Below are positions 41,194 through 49,758 of a DNA stretch of 64,000 nt, piece by piece (the stretch's first letter is position 1; every line of letters starts with the position of its first letter). Position numbers and translations under genes: made by a program. The DNA is from Streptomyces sp. L-9-10 (lineage in GTDB: Bacteria; Actinomycetota; Actinomycetes; Streptomycetales; Streptomycetaceae). Location of the stretch: NCBI RefSeq assembly GCF_004151105.1, contig NZ_PHRF01000161.1:62001-126000 (forward strand). The letters run 5' to 3'. The notes under the pieces were generated by a model. It saw nothing but the letters and a program-made list of their open reading frames with translations, was not told where the DNA came from and did not search any database.

Positions 41194-43467
41194 ATGTCTC
41201 AGAACATCACCATCACGGGTGCCCGTGAGAACAACCTCCGCGACGTGTCCCTCACCATCCCGAAGGGCAAGATCACCGTCTTCACCGGGGTATCCGGATC
41301 GGGTAAGTCCTCCATCGTCTTCGACACCGTCGCGGTGGAGTCGCAGCGCCAACTGAACGAGACCTTCAGCTCGTTCATCAGAAGTTTCCTGCCGAAGTAC
41401 GAGCGCCCGCACGTCGACGGGATCGATGATCTCTCGGTCGCGGTCGTCGTCGACCAGAAGCCGATCGGCGGCAACGTCCGCTCCACGGTCGGCACGATGA
41501 CGGACATCTACTCGGTGATCCGGGTGCTGTTCTCGCGCCATGGCGTCCCGAGCGCGGGGGCGGCCACCGCGTACTCCTTCAACGACCCGTCGGGGATGTG
41601 CACGGTCTGTGACGGGGTGGGCCGGGTCGTGGCGCTCGACATCGACCGCGCGATCGACTGGTCCAAGTCGCTCGACGAGGGCGCGCTGCTGCTGCCGGGG
41701 CTCTCGGTGAACAGCTGGGAGTGGAGTCTGTACGCCGAGTCGGGCCGCTTCGACCGGACGAAGCCGCTCGCCGACTACACCGAAGAGGAGCGCGAACTGC
41801 TGCTGCACGGCGGCGACTTCAAGGTCCGGATCGAAGTGAAGTCGGGCGCGGTCGATATGCGGTTCGAGGGAATCGTCACCCGCTTCACCCGGCTCTTCCT
41901 CAAGCGTGACACCGCGAATCTCTCCGAGAAGCGCAAGGAGGCGGCGGCCCGCTTCACGGTGGAGCGGCTGTGCGAGGCGTGCGGCGGTGCGCGTCTCAAC
42001 GAGGCCGCGCTCGCCTCCCGGATCGACGGGCTGGGCATCGCCGATCACACCCGGATGGAAGTCGCCGATCTGGTGGAGGTGCTGGGCCGGATAGACGACC
42101 CCGTGGCGACCCCGATCGCGGCCGCCGCCCGTGAGCGGCTGGAGCGGCTGGTCGGGATCGGGCTCGGCTATCTCAGTCTGGACCGCGAGACGACCACGCT
42201 GTCCGGCGGTGAGGGCCAGCGGCTCAAGATGGTGCGCCATCTGGGGAGTTCACTGACCGGCCTCACCTTCATCTTCGACGAGCCGAGTGTGGGACTGCAT
42301 CCACGCGATGTCGGCCGGCTGAACGATCTGCTGGTACGGCTGCGCGACAAGGGCAATACGGTGCTGGTGGTGGAGCACGACCCGGATGTGATGGCGATCG
42401 CGGACCATATCGTCGACATGGGTCCGAAGGCCGGGACGGACGGCGGCCACGTCGTCTTCGAGGGTCCGGCGGACCGGCTCCGGGAGGCCGACACGCTCAC
42501 CGGCCGCTGTCTGCGCCGCCGTACCCCCGTCAAGGAGTCGTTCCGCTCCCCCGCCGACTGGCTTCCGGTGACCGGCGCGGCGCTGCACAACCTCAAGAGC
42601 GTCGACGTACGGTTCCCGACCGGGGTGCTCACGGCGGTGACCGGGGTGGCGGGGTCCGGGAAATCGACCCTGATCTCCGAGGTGTTCACGACGGCCTATC
42701 CCGAGGCGATCGTCATCGACCAGGGCGCCATCACCGCCTCGTCCCGCTCCACCCCCGCCTCGTACCTCGGCGTCATGGACACGGTCCGCAGGATCTTCGC
42801 CAAGGAGAACCGGGTCGCGCCGGGGCTGTTCAGCTTCAACTCCTCGGGGGCGTGCGCGGAGTGCTCGGGACGCGGGCTGATCTACACCGATCTCGCCTTC
42901 ATGGACCCGGTGACCACGACATGCCACGCGTGCGAGGGGCGGCGCTTCCACGACGAGGTGCTGCGGCACACGGTGCGGGGCCGTTCCATCGTCGACGTAC
43001 TGGACATGACGGCCGCGGTGGCCATGGAGTTCTTCGAGGACAAGGCGCTGCTGCGGAAGCTGCGCACGCTCAATGACGTCGGACTGACCTATCTCACGCT
43101 CGGCCAGCCGCTCAGCTCGCTCTCCGGCGGCGAGCGCCAGCGCATCAAGCTGGCCACACAACTGCACCGCACGGGCAGTGTGTACGTACTCGACGAGCCG
43201 ACCACCGGGCTGCACATGGCGGACGTGGACACGCTGGTGGCGCTGCTGGACCGGCTGGTCGACGCCGGGAACTCGGTGATCTGCGTCGAACACAACATGG
43301 ATGTCGTCAAACGTGCGGACTGGGTGATCGATCTCGGTCCCGACGGCGGCAAGCACGGCGGAGAGGTCGTCTTCGAGGGCACTCCGCGGCAGCTGCTCGA
43401 TCACCCCAAATCCTTCACGGCCGAGTATCTGCGCCGGGAGCTGGAGCGGGCCGCCCTTCCGGCCTGA
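41194..43467 (+). CDS. UvrA-like excinuclease ATPase (short, DrrC/UvrA2 class)
   Basis: A 757-residue cytoplasmic protein with two ABC domains of UvrA type: GVSGSGKSSIVFDT and GVAGSGKSTLISEV Walker A loops, LSGGEGQRLKMV and LSGGERQRIKLA signatures, and zinc-knuckle pairs (CTVCDGVGR, CEACGGARL, CAECSGRGL, CHACEGRRF). It is about 200 residues shorter than housekeeping UvrA and appears to lack the UvrB-binding region, placing it with UvrA2/DrrC-like proteins associated with resistance to DNA-binding drugs or with DNA protection. The start is fixed by the ATG 12 bp after the hairpin. Its adjacency to ABC-F suggests a resistance pair (inference). Confidence 0.87.
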   Translation: MSQNITITGARENNLRDVSLTIPKGKITVFTGVSGSGKSSIVFDTVAVESQRQLNETFSSFIRSFLPKYERPHVDGIDDLSVAVVVDQKPIGGNVRSTVGTMTDIYSVIRVLFSRHGVPSAGAATAYSFNDPSGMCTVCDGVGRVVALDIDRAIDWSKSLDEGALLLPGLSVNSWEWSLYAESGRFDRTKPLADYTEEERELLLHGGDFKVRIEVKSGAVDMRFEGIVTRFTRLFLKRDTANLSEKRKEAAARFTVERLCEACGGARLNEAALASRIDGLGIADHTRMEVADLVEVLGRIDDPVATPIAAAARERLERLVGIGLGYLSLDRETTTLSGGEGQRLKMVRHLGSSLTGLTFIFDEPSVGLHPRDVGRLNDLLVRLRDKGNTVLVVEHDPDVMAIADHIVDMGPKAGTDGGHVVFEGPADRLREADTLTGRCLRRRTPVKESFRSPADWLPVTGAALHNLKSVDVRFPTGVLTAVTGVAGSGKSTLISEVFTTAYPEAIVIDQGAITASSRSTPASYLGVMDTVRRIFAKENRVAPGLFSFNSSGACAECSGRGLIYTDLAFMDPVTTTCHACEGRRFHDEVLRHTVRGRSIVDVLDMTAAVAMEFFEDKALLRKLRTLNDVGLTYLTLGQPLSSLSGGERQRIKLATQLHRTGSVYVLDEPTTGLHMADVDTLVALLDRLVDAGNSVICVEHNMDVVKRADWVIDLGPDGGKHGGEVVFEGTPRQLLDHPKSFTAEYLRRELERAALPA

Positions 43468-43548
43468 GCGGGGAGATCCCGGGCCCGGCGGGCGCGGCGT
43501 GAGCCACTACCGGTCGACATCAGCGAGTACGAGAATCTCGGAGGGAGC

Positions 43549-43617
43549 GTGAGCGTGACCTGTCTCTCCGTGCACCGTCGTGATCTGTCTCTCCGTACGC
43601 CTTCTCGACCTGCCTGA
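43549..43617 (+). CDS. candidate 22-codon leader peptide
   Basis: GTG at 43549 (or 43555) follows GGAGGG. The peptide MSVTCLSVHRRDLSLRTPSRPA has an H-R-R-x-D-L pattern like that of the small Cys-containing leader peptides found upstream of some actinobacterial metabolic genes. It lies 130 bp ahead of the desaturase gene. Evidence is one SD and a loose resemblance, so the call is weak. Confidence 0.3.
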   Translation: MSVTCLSVHRRDLSLRTPSRPA

Positions 43618-43684
43618 CCTGCACGCATGACCGGGCGTAGGGACGTTCGACGCGGCCGGGCTTGGCCTTCGGCTTACTGCGGCC

Positions 43685-43723
43685 TTAACCTACGGTGTCG
43701 TAACCTACGAACCCGTAGGTAAA
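43685..43723. promoter_or_regulatory. operator with three AACCTACG half-sites before the desaturase
   Basis: AACCTACGG (43687-43695) and AACCTACGA (43702-43710) are direct copies 15 bp apart. The second also forms an inverted repeat with CCGTAGGT (43713-43720), giving ACCTACG-AAC-CCGTAGGT. The site lies 25-63 bp before the desaturase start. Confidence 0.65.
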
Positions 43724-43747
43724 CCTCCCGTCCCCCCTGGAGTACCC

Positions 43748-44722
43748 GTGTCGATCACCTCTCCCCACCTCGGCAGTTCGGACGCGTGGACCGACGCCCG
43801 GCTGCTGTACGCGCTGGAAGAGGTGGTGGAGAAGGAGCTCAACCGCCATCTCAAGGTCGCCAAGGACTGGATGCCGCACGAGTATGTGCCGTGGTCCGAC
43901 GGCCGCAACTTCCCGGGCATCTTCGAGAACGGCGAAGCCTGGGACCCCGAGCAGTCCAAGGTCACCGACATAGGAAAGATCGCGCTCGTGGTCAACCTGC
44001 TGACCGAGGACAACCTCCCCAGCTACCACCACGAGATCGCCAGCCTCTTCGGCCGTGACGGAGCCTGGGGCACCTGGGTGCACCGCTGGACCGCGGAAGA
44101 GGGCCGGCACGGCATCGTGATGCGGGACTACCTGCTCACCTCCCGGGCCGTCGACCCGGACAAGCTGGAGCAGTTCCGGATGGCACACATGTCGGAGGGC
44201 TTCGAGTCCGACAACCGCCACTCCATGCTGCACTCCGTCGCCTATGTCGCCTTCCAGGAGCTGGCGACCCGGGTCTCGCACCGCAACACCGGACACCAGT
44301 CGGGCGACCCGGTCTGTGACCGCATGCTGGCGCGGATCGCCACCGACGAGAACCTGCACATGGTCTTCTACCGGAACCTGCTGGGCGCGGCCTTCGAGAT
44401 CGCCCCGGATCTGACCATGTGCTCCGTCCGCGATGTCGTCGTGAACTTCCGGATGCCCGGACACGGCATGCCCGGCTTCGAGCGCGCCGCCGCGCAGATG
44501 GCCATAGGCGAGATCTACAACATGCGGATCCACCACGACGATGTGCTCCAGCCGGTGCTGCGCTTCCTGAAGGTCCTGGACATCGACGGGCTCGGCCCCG
44601 AGGGGCTCAAGGCGCAGGAGGAGCTCGGCATGTACATGGGCGGCCTGAACAGCGAGGCGAGCAAGTTCGACGAGAAGCTCGCCGCGCGCAAGGCACGGAT
44701 GGCGGCGCGCGCCGCGGGCTGA
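43748..44722 (+). CDS. acyl-[acyl-carrier-protein] desaturase
   Basis: A 324-residue soluble di-iron desaturase (stearoyl-ACP desaturase type) that puts a double bond in an ACP-bound acyl chain using O2 and reduced ferredoxin. The two iron-binding motifs are EEGRH (about residue 117) and DENLH (about residue 203), with further ligand Glu residues in TEDNLP and FQELATR. GTG at 43748 has GGAG upstream. A palindromic operator region just before it suggests lipid-responsive repression. A terminator hairpin at 44757-44793 ends the unit. Confidence 0.92.
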   Translation: MSITSPHLGSSDAWTDARLLYALEEVVEKELNRHLKVAKDWMPHEYVPWSDGRNFPGIFENGEAWDPEQSKVTDIGKIALVVNLLTEDNLPSYHHEIASLFGRDGAWGTWVHRWTAEEGRHGIVMRDYLLTSRAVDPDKLEQFRMAHMSEGFESDNRHSMLHSVAYVAFQELATRVSHRNTGHQSGDPVCDRMLARIATDENLHMVFYRNLLGAAFEIAPDLTMCSVRDVVVNFRMPGHGMPGFERAAAQMAIGEIYNMRIHHDDVLQPVLRFLKVLDIDGLGPEGLKAQEELGMYMGGLNSEASKFDEKLAARKARMAARAAG

Positions 44723-44756
44723 TCGGCCGGCCGGCCCCCGTACCGGCTTGCCTGTG

Positions 44757-44793
44757 TCGTCGCCGTCGCCGGGATGTCCGGCGGCGGCGACGA
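44757..44793 (+). terminator. hairpin after the desaturase gene
   Basis: A 16-bp stem with one mismatch (TCGTCGCCGTCGCCGG and partner) and a 5-nt loop begins 35 bp after the stop. Confidence 0.75.
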
Positions 44794-44889
44794 TCCGCTC
44801 GCAAGCACCGAGAGGTGCTGGGACGCGGCGGCGGGACGCAGTGCGATGCGCTTGCGCTGAGTGGACGCGCACGCAGTCCACGTCCCTCG

Positions 44890-44933
44890 GTTCACGCCCC
44901 GCAGCTCACGAGTTCACGCCCCTCAGCTCACGC
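44890..44933. repeat. two 22-bp tandem units between desaturase and WhiB genes
   Basis: Units at 44890-44911 and 44912-44933 begin GTTCACGCCC and end CAGCTCACG plus one variable base; they differ at two positions. Confidence 0.75.
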
Positions 44934-44967
44934 TTGCGGCTCGCGCGCTCCGTTCACATCGCTCGGT

Positions 44968-45255
44968 TCAGCCGGCCTGAAGGCCGGCCGAGTCGCGACG
45001 CAGGTTCTGTCGCTCCTTCTCCGAGAGACCGCCCCAGACGCCGAATCGCTCGTCATGGGCGAGTGCGTACTGGAGGCAGGCCACCCGTCCCTCACAGGCA
45101 CCGCAGAGCCGCTTGGCCTCGCGGGTGGAGGAGCCGGGGGCGGGGAAGAAGAATTCGGGCCCGGTCTGGGCACACAACGCGCTCTCCTGCCAGGAGAGTT
45201 CGTGCTCGCTGCGGTCGGTCGTGTCGGTCGTGCTGGTGGTGATGTTGATCGGCAT
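44968..45255 (-). CDS. wblJ: WhiB-family iron-sulfur transcription factor (Wbl)
   Basis: A 95-residue [4Fe-4S]-binding regulator. The four cysteines are in ALCAQ, RLCGAC and VACLQ, the C-x(n)-C-x2-C-x5-C pattern, followed by the GVWGG turn and a basic C-terminal segment (LSEKERQNLRR). The WQESALCAQTGPEFFFP and STREAKRLC segments are close to WhiB itself, so it likely acts with the housekeeping sigma factor. The paralogue name wblJ rests on my memory of the neighbouring genes in S. coelicolor and is tentative. There is no clear SD before the ATG; a leaderless or weakly translated start is possible. Confidence 0.88.
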   Translation of the reverse strand: MPINITTSTTDTTDRSEHELSWQESALCAQTGPEFFFPAPGSSTREAKRLCGACEGRVACLQYALAHDERFGVWGGLSEKERQNLRRDSAGLQAG

Positions 45256-45275
45256 GCCGGACAGATTGCCCGGCC

Positions 45276-45305
45276 GCGATAAACAGGTGATTGACGAACG
45301 GTCAA
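45276..45305 (-). promoter_or_regulatory. candidate promoter and inverted repeat upstream of the WhiB gene
   Basis: On the minus strand, TTGACC (45305-45300), an 18-bp spacer and TATCGC (45281-45276) form a sigma-70-like promoter. The -35 lies within TTGAC-CGTTC-GTCAA, an inverted repeat that could be an operator. Confidence 0.45.
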
Positions 45306-45351
45306 CGTGGCGGCCGACCGGCGCGGAACCGGGGGTCTCCCCGCGCCGCCG

Positions 45352-46149
45352 TCAGCCGGCCTGATCCACGCCCTGCATCAGCGCGAACCGTGTCCCGGAG
45401 GGATCGGCGAGCTTCGCGAACCGGCCGACGCCCTCGATATCGGTCGGCGCCACCCGGACCGTACCGCCCAGCTTCCGCGCGACCGTCACAGAAGCGTCGC
45501 AGTCCGTGACCGCAAAGTACAGGAGCCAGTGCGGCCCCGTGTCGGATTCCGCCGGGTCGGTGCCGACCGGCACGAAGCCGCCGAACATCGCCTCGGGACC
45601 CTGGCCCGCCGGGTTCACCATCCGATAGCTGCTGTTCCCGTCCGGCATCGGCATGCTCTTGGTCTCCCAGCCGAAGACCGAGTGGTAGAAGCGGTACGCG
45701 GCCTCCTCGTCCGGTGTGTACAGCTCGCCCCAGCAGAGGCTGCCCGGCTCACCGACCGCGTCCAGGCCCTTGTTCCTGGCCGGCTGCCAGACCGAGAAGC
45801 CCGCGCCCGACGGATCGGTGAAGACCGCCATCCTGCCGAGGTCCATCACGTCCATCGGCTCGAAGACGACGGAACCGCCGCTCCGCCGGACGGACTCGGC
45901 CGTGGCATCGGCGTCGGGCGTCTGAAAGTACAGGGACCAGGAAGGCGGCGCCTGACCGGGCTCCACGGGCATGGCACCGGCCGCTGTCCTGCCGTTCAGT
46001 TGGAACAGGCCGTAGCCGCCCGTATCCGGGCCGGCGGAAACGAAATCCCAGCCGAATATGCCCCGGTAGAAGGCGGTCGCGCCGTCGAGATCAGGGGTGC
46101 CGAGGTCGATCCACACCGGGGAACCAGTGACAAACGGTGTGCTCACCAT
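45352..46149 (-). CDS. two-domain VOC (glyoxalase/bleomycin-resistance fold) protein
   Basis: A 265-residue cytoplasmic protein with two tandem vicinal-oxygen-chelate domains, residues 1-125 and 135-260. Each has the paired motif W-x-(D/E)-L-x-T-P-D and FYxxxFGW (FYRGIFGWDF and FYHSVFGWET) and ends in a DPSGxxFxxxQ strand. ATG at 46149 has AAGGAG six bases upstream; the longer frame upstream runs into a repeat array and is not coding. Function is unknown; it may be an isomerase or a drug- or metabolite-binding protein. It is divergent from the helicase gene. Confidence 0.88.
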   Translation of the reverse strand: MVSTPFVTGSPVWIDLGTPDLDGATAFYRGIFGWDFVSAGPDTGGYGLFQLNGRTAAGAMPVEPGQAPPSWSLYFQTPDADATAESVRRSGGSVVFEPMDVMDLGRMAVFTDPSGAGFSVWQPARNKGLDAVGEPGSLCWGELYTPDEEAAYRFYHSVFGWETKSMPMPDGNSSYRMVNPAGQGPEAMFGGFVPVGTDPAESDTGPHWLLYFAVTDCDASVTVARKLGGTVRVAPTDIEGVGRFAKLADPSGTRFALMQGVDQAG

Positions 46150-46311
46150 GGCGTGCTCCTTCATGGGATCCCGTAGCTCTCCCCTCCGAGTCTGCTCCCG
46201 GCGCGGTGCCGTCGCATGTGCGGCCGACGCGCGTGGGAGCATATGAGCCGGTCGGATCCGGACAGAGCGGGTCGGTCCGGTGCCGGGAGCGGCGTCCGCC
46301 GGATGTCCGTG

Positions 46312-46440
46312 ATCGGGTGCCCGGGGGCAGGTGTCCGGTGTCGGGGTATCCGGCATCGGGTGTCCGGGGGCAGGTACCCGGCGTCGGGGTATCCGGCATC
46401 GGGTGTCCGGGGGCAGGTGTCCGGCGTCGGGGTATCCGGT
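46312..46440 (+). repeat. three 43-bp tandem units upstream of the helicase
   Basis: Exact 43-bp steps at 46312-46354, 46355-46397 and 46398-46440. Each begins ATCGGGTG and contains GGGGGCAGGT and GTCGGGGTATCCGG. Units 2 and 3 differ at few positions. Not a CRISPR array: there are no unique spacers. Confidence 0.9.
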
Positions 46441-46496
46441 GTCAGGTCTCAGGTCTCGGGTGTCAGGTGTCAGGTGTCAGGTGTCAGGTGTCGAGT
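46441..46496 (+). repeat. eight heptamer units abutting the helicase SD
   Basis: Eight 7-bp units based on GTCAGGT run from 46441 to 46496. Units 4-7 are identical. The SD GGAG (46497-46500) begins directly after the last unit. Confidence 0.9.
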
Positions 46497-46506
46497 GGAG
46501 AGGCGT

Positions 46507-48729
46507 ATGAGAGGTGCGGGGGCCGCGCCGGGACGCGCTCCGGTGGTCGCGGGACGAAGGGCCGGAGCCGTGCTCGACGCGGCGGTGTCGCTGCTCGACA
46601 GCGCGCAGCGGCTGCTCGACGACCACGACCGCGCCGTCACCGCCATACGGGACGCCCACCGTCCGCTCCAGCGGGAGCTGACGGGCGCGGAACTCGCCGC
46701 CATCCCGGTCTCCCGGCTGAAGGACGTCACCGCCGGCCGGTTACGGCTCGGCGCCCTCGAACAGGCCGGTTTCACGAACGTGGGCGAGGTGTACGAGGCG
46801 GGCCGGCACGCCCTGCGCCAACTGCCCGGTGTCGGCGGGCACACCGCCGACCAGGCGGTGGCCGCCGCCACCCGGATCGCCGAGGCGGTCGGGGAGACCG
46901 TCTCCGTACGTATCGATATGGACCGCCCCGAGCCACGCACCACCGCGCTGGTGACCGCTCTGCACCGGCTGGTCGAGGCGGGACCGGGGCTGCGGCGCGC
47001 GCGTGACTCCGCTGAGCGGCTCGCCACGGAGCTGCGCGCCCTGCTGCCGGAGGCCGAACCCGCCCGCGGCCGGCTGCGGATGGCGCTCGCGGGACGGGAG
47101 CGGCGGGCGCGGGCTCTCGGCGCGGCCGGCCGGATCCGGCAGCGGCTCGACGAGGCCGCGGAAGCGGACGTACCGCTGCTGCTCGCGCAGATGTCGGTGG
47201 ACCTGCTGCGGGAGCCGGCCTCGGACGTCGAGTGCTGGGTGGACTTCGAGCTGCGCTCGGCCGAGTACTACAGCGTGCTCGCGGAGACCACGGGCAGCGC
47301 TCCCGATGCCGCCGCGGCCGAGGGGTTCATGCCGTCCGAGATCGCGGGGCGGGTACGGGCCCAGGAGTTGGACGACACCAGGCTGCGGGTGTCGCTGCGC
47401 GGCTACCAGTCGTTCGGGGCGCGCTTCGCGCTGAGCCAGCGCCGGGTGATCATCGGCGACGAGATGGGGCTCGGCAAGACGGTGCAGGCCATCGCCGCGC
47501 TCGCGCATCTCGCGGCGTGCGGCGGTACGCATTTCATGGTGGTGTGCCCCAGCAGTGTGCTGATCAACTGGACCCGGGAGATCCGCGCCCGGAGCACACT
47601 GCGGGCGGTCCCGGTGCACGGTCCGGAGCGGCGGGAGGCGTTCACCGAGTGGCGTGAGCGGGGCGGCGTCGCCGTCACCACCTTCGACTCCCTGCATACG
47701 CTGCCACTGGCCGGGGACGCGGAGCCGCGGGCCGGAGATGTGAGGCCGCTGCCCCAGGAGCCGCGGATGCTGGTCGTCGACGAGGCCCACTATGTGAAGA
47801 ACCCGGACACGCGCAGATCACGCGCCCTCTCCGGCTGGACGGCGCGGGCCGAACACGTCCTGTTCATGACGGGTACGCCGATGGAGAACCGGGTCGCGGA
47901 GTTCCGCAGCCTGGTCCAGCGCCTCCGGCCCGAACTGGCGCCGGACGTCGAGGGGATCGACGCGGTCGCGGGCTCCGACGCCTTCCGGCGCGCGGTCGCC
48001 CCCGCCTATCTGCGCCGTAACCAGCGGGACGTCCTCGCCGAACTGCCCGCGCTGGTCCAGGTCGACGAGTGGGAGGAGCTGAGCGCCGGGGATCTGGCGG
48101 CCTACCGGGAGGCCGTGACCTCCGCCCACTTCATGCGGATGCGCCGGGCCGCGTACGCCCGCCCGGAGACCTCGGCGAAACTCGGGCGTCTGCGGGAGCT
48201 GGTGGCCGAGGCGGCCGGGAACGAACTGAAGGTCGTCGTCTTCTCGTACTTCCAGGAGGTGCTCGCCACGGTCCGAGAGGCCCTGGGGGACGGGGTGTTC
48301 GGCCCGCTCTCCGGCAGCGTTCCGGCGGCGCGCCGCCAGGTGATGGTCGACCGCTTCACCGCGGCCCCGGGCCACGCCGTGCTGCTGAGCCAGATCCAGG
48401 CGGGCGGGATCGGGCTCAATCTGCAGGCCGCGTCGGTGGTCATCCTCTGCGAACCGCAGGTCAAACCGACCCTGGAACACCAGGCGGTGGCCCGCGCCCA
48501 CCGGATGGGCCAGGTCCGCCCGGTGCAGGTCCACCGACTGCTCGCGGTGGACAGCGTGGACCAGCGCCTGCTGGACATCCTCGCGGACAAGAGCCGCCTG
48601 TTCGACGCCTACGCACGACGCAGCGACCTGGCGGACGCCACACCCGACGCGATCGACGTCTCGGACCGCGACCTCGCGCGCAGGATCGTGGAGGAGGAGC
48701 AGCTGCGGCTGGCGGAAGGAGTGAACTGA
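46507..48729 (+). CDS. SNF2-type helicase with a TTA codon
   Basis: A 740-residue superfamily 2 DNA translocase. The N-terminal 250 residues carry a helix-hairpin-helix-like segment (QAGFTNVGEVYEAGRHALRQ, then LPGVGGHTADQ). The SNF2 core follows: motif I GDEMGLGKTVQA, Ia CPSSVLINWTREI, II VVDEAHYVKNP, III FMTGTPMENR, V LLSQIQAGGIGLNLQ and VI QAVARAHRMGQVRPV. ATG at 46507 has GGAG six bases upstream. Codon 79 (46741-46743) is TTA, the only in-frame TTA I found in this window. In Streptomyces that makes translation depend on the bldA leucyl-tRNA. The gene is preceded by 43-bp and 7-bp tandem arrays. DNA-repair or chromatin-remodelling roles are both possible. Confidence 0.9.
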   Translation: MRGAGAAPGRAPVVAGRRAGAVLDAAVSLLDSAQRLLDDHDRAVTAIRDAHRPLQRELTGAELAAIPVSRLKDVTAGRLRLGALEQAGFTNVGEVYEAGRHALRQLPGVGGHTADQAVAAATRIAEAVGETVSVRIDMDRPEPRTTALVTALHRLVEAGPGLRRARDSAERLATELRALLPEAEPARGRLRMALAGRERRARALGAAGRIRQRLDEAAEADVPLLLAQMSVDLLREPASDVECWVDFELRSAEYYSVLAETTGSAPDAAAAEGFMPSEIAGRVRAQELDDTRLRVSLRGYQSFGARFALSQRRVIIGDEMGLGKTVQAIAALAHLAACGGTHFMVVCPSSVLINWTREIRARSTLRAVPVHGPERREAFTEWRERGGVAVTTFDSLHTLPLAGDAEPRAGDVRPLPQEPRMLVVDEAHYVKNPDTRRSRALSGWTARAEHVLFMTGTPMENRVAEFRSLVQRLRPELAPDVEGIDAVAGSDAFRRAVAPAYLRRNQRDVLAELPALVQVDEWEELSAGDLAAYREAVTSAHFMRMRRAAYARPETSAKLGRLRELVAEAAGNELKVVVFSYFQEVLATVREALGDGVFGPLSGSVPAARRQVMVDRFTAAPGHAVLLSQIQAGGIGLNLQAASVVILCEPQVKPTLEHQAVARAHRMGQVRPVQVHRLLAVDSVDQRLLDILADKSRLFDAYARRSDLADATPDAIDVSDRDLARRIVEEEQLRLAEGVN

Positions 48730-48784
48730 ACCCCCACAGCCCCGCTGGTGAACTCACCCCGGGCCGGCGCGGTGACACGGCGCG

Positions 48785-49697
48785 GGTCAGGACCGAGGGG
48801 TAGTCGGGGTGGGGCGGGGGGTGTGGTGTCGGGTAGGGGCCGCCCCTGATCTTTGAGTTTCGCGGTTGCGGGTTGGGCGTCAAGGGCGCTCCTTCGTCGC
48901 GTCGGCTGCGCCGATTCCGCTTCGCTCCACCCTTGACTCCCAACCCTCCACCGCAAGTGCAGCTTTGAGGGGGGCGGCCCGGGGGGAGGGGTCCCCGGGG
49001 CCGCCCCCTTGTTCCGGGGGCCGGTCGCCGACCGCAGGTCGGTGGGCCCTGCGGGGCCACGCGGCAGTGCCATGGGGCGGCCGGGCCCCGGCTCGGCGAC
49101 TGACCCACGTGGAGGGCCGGGATTCATGCCCCGCTGATGACGGTGTGTGGGTGGTGGGATGGGTGTGACGGGAGAGGCGGTGAGTGGGCCTCTGATGGAC
49201 CGTGATGTGTCGTGGGGCCAGGTCACGTGGACACAGGACGCATCACCGGTCCGAGGACCCTCCGAAAGGCTCACCAAACTTGGACATAGGGGGCGGGTTG
49301 CGGGTCCCGTCCGCCTCGGGCTACAGAAGCACCCGACAACGGGCCCTCACCAGCGGGGCATGAACCCCAACTGTCCACGCGCACCTGCTCGCTGAGCCGG
49401 TGCCGGGCCGCCCCACTCCACTCCCGCGCCTCCACCCACCGAGCAGTAGTCGGCAACGGATCATCCCCACCCACGGATCCCCTCCGGGGACCCCTCCCCC
49501 GGGGCCGGCCCCCCTCAAAGCTGCACTTGCGGTGGAGGGGCGGGTGTCAAGGGTGCAGCGAAGCGGAATCGGCGCAGCCGACGCGACGCAGGAGCGCCCT
49601 TGACGCCCGACCCGGAGCCGCGAGACTGAAGCCTCAGGGGCGGCCCCCACCCGACACCACACCCTCCGGGTGAGCCCGACTACCCCTCGGTCCTGAC
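48785..49697. repeat. 0.9-kb inverted-repeat block without genes
   Basis: Two arms of about 355 bp (48785-49140 and 49347-49697) are imperfect reverse complements around a 206-bp centre (49141-49346). The outer 23 bp match perfectly, and a block of over 50 bp including AGGGCGCTCCT and GCGTCGGCTGCGCCGATTCC is nearly identical. The inner ends share TTCATGCCCCGCTG. It lies between two convergent genes (helicase and laccase). I see no ORF with codon bias, tRNA or transposase in the block or its centre. Confidence 0.85.
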
Positions 49698-49758
49698 CGG
49701 CAGTTGCCCCCTCGGACCCCGCCCGCCCAGCCCAGCCCCGCCCCACACCCCGCACTCC

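Noticed and set aside
46312..46440. 43-bp repeat considered as a CRISPR array
   Set aside because: Units abut with no unique spacers and no cas genes are near.
49141..49346. Centre of the inverted-repeat block checked for a tRNA or small gene
   Set aside because: No cloverleaf, no SD-led ORF with codon bias and no known RNA motif could be made out.
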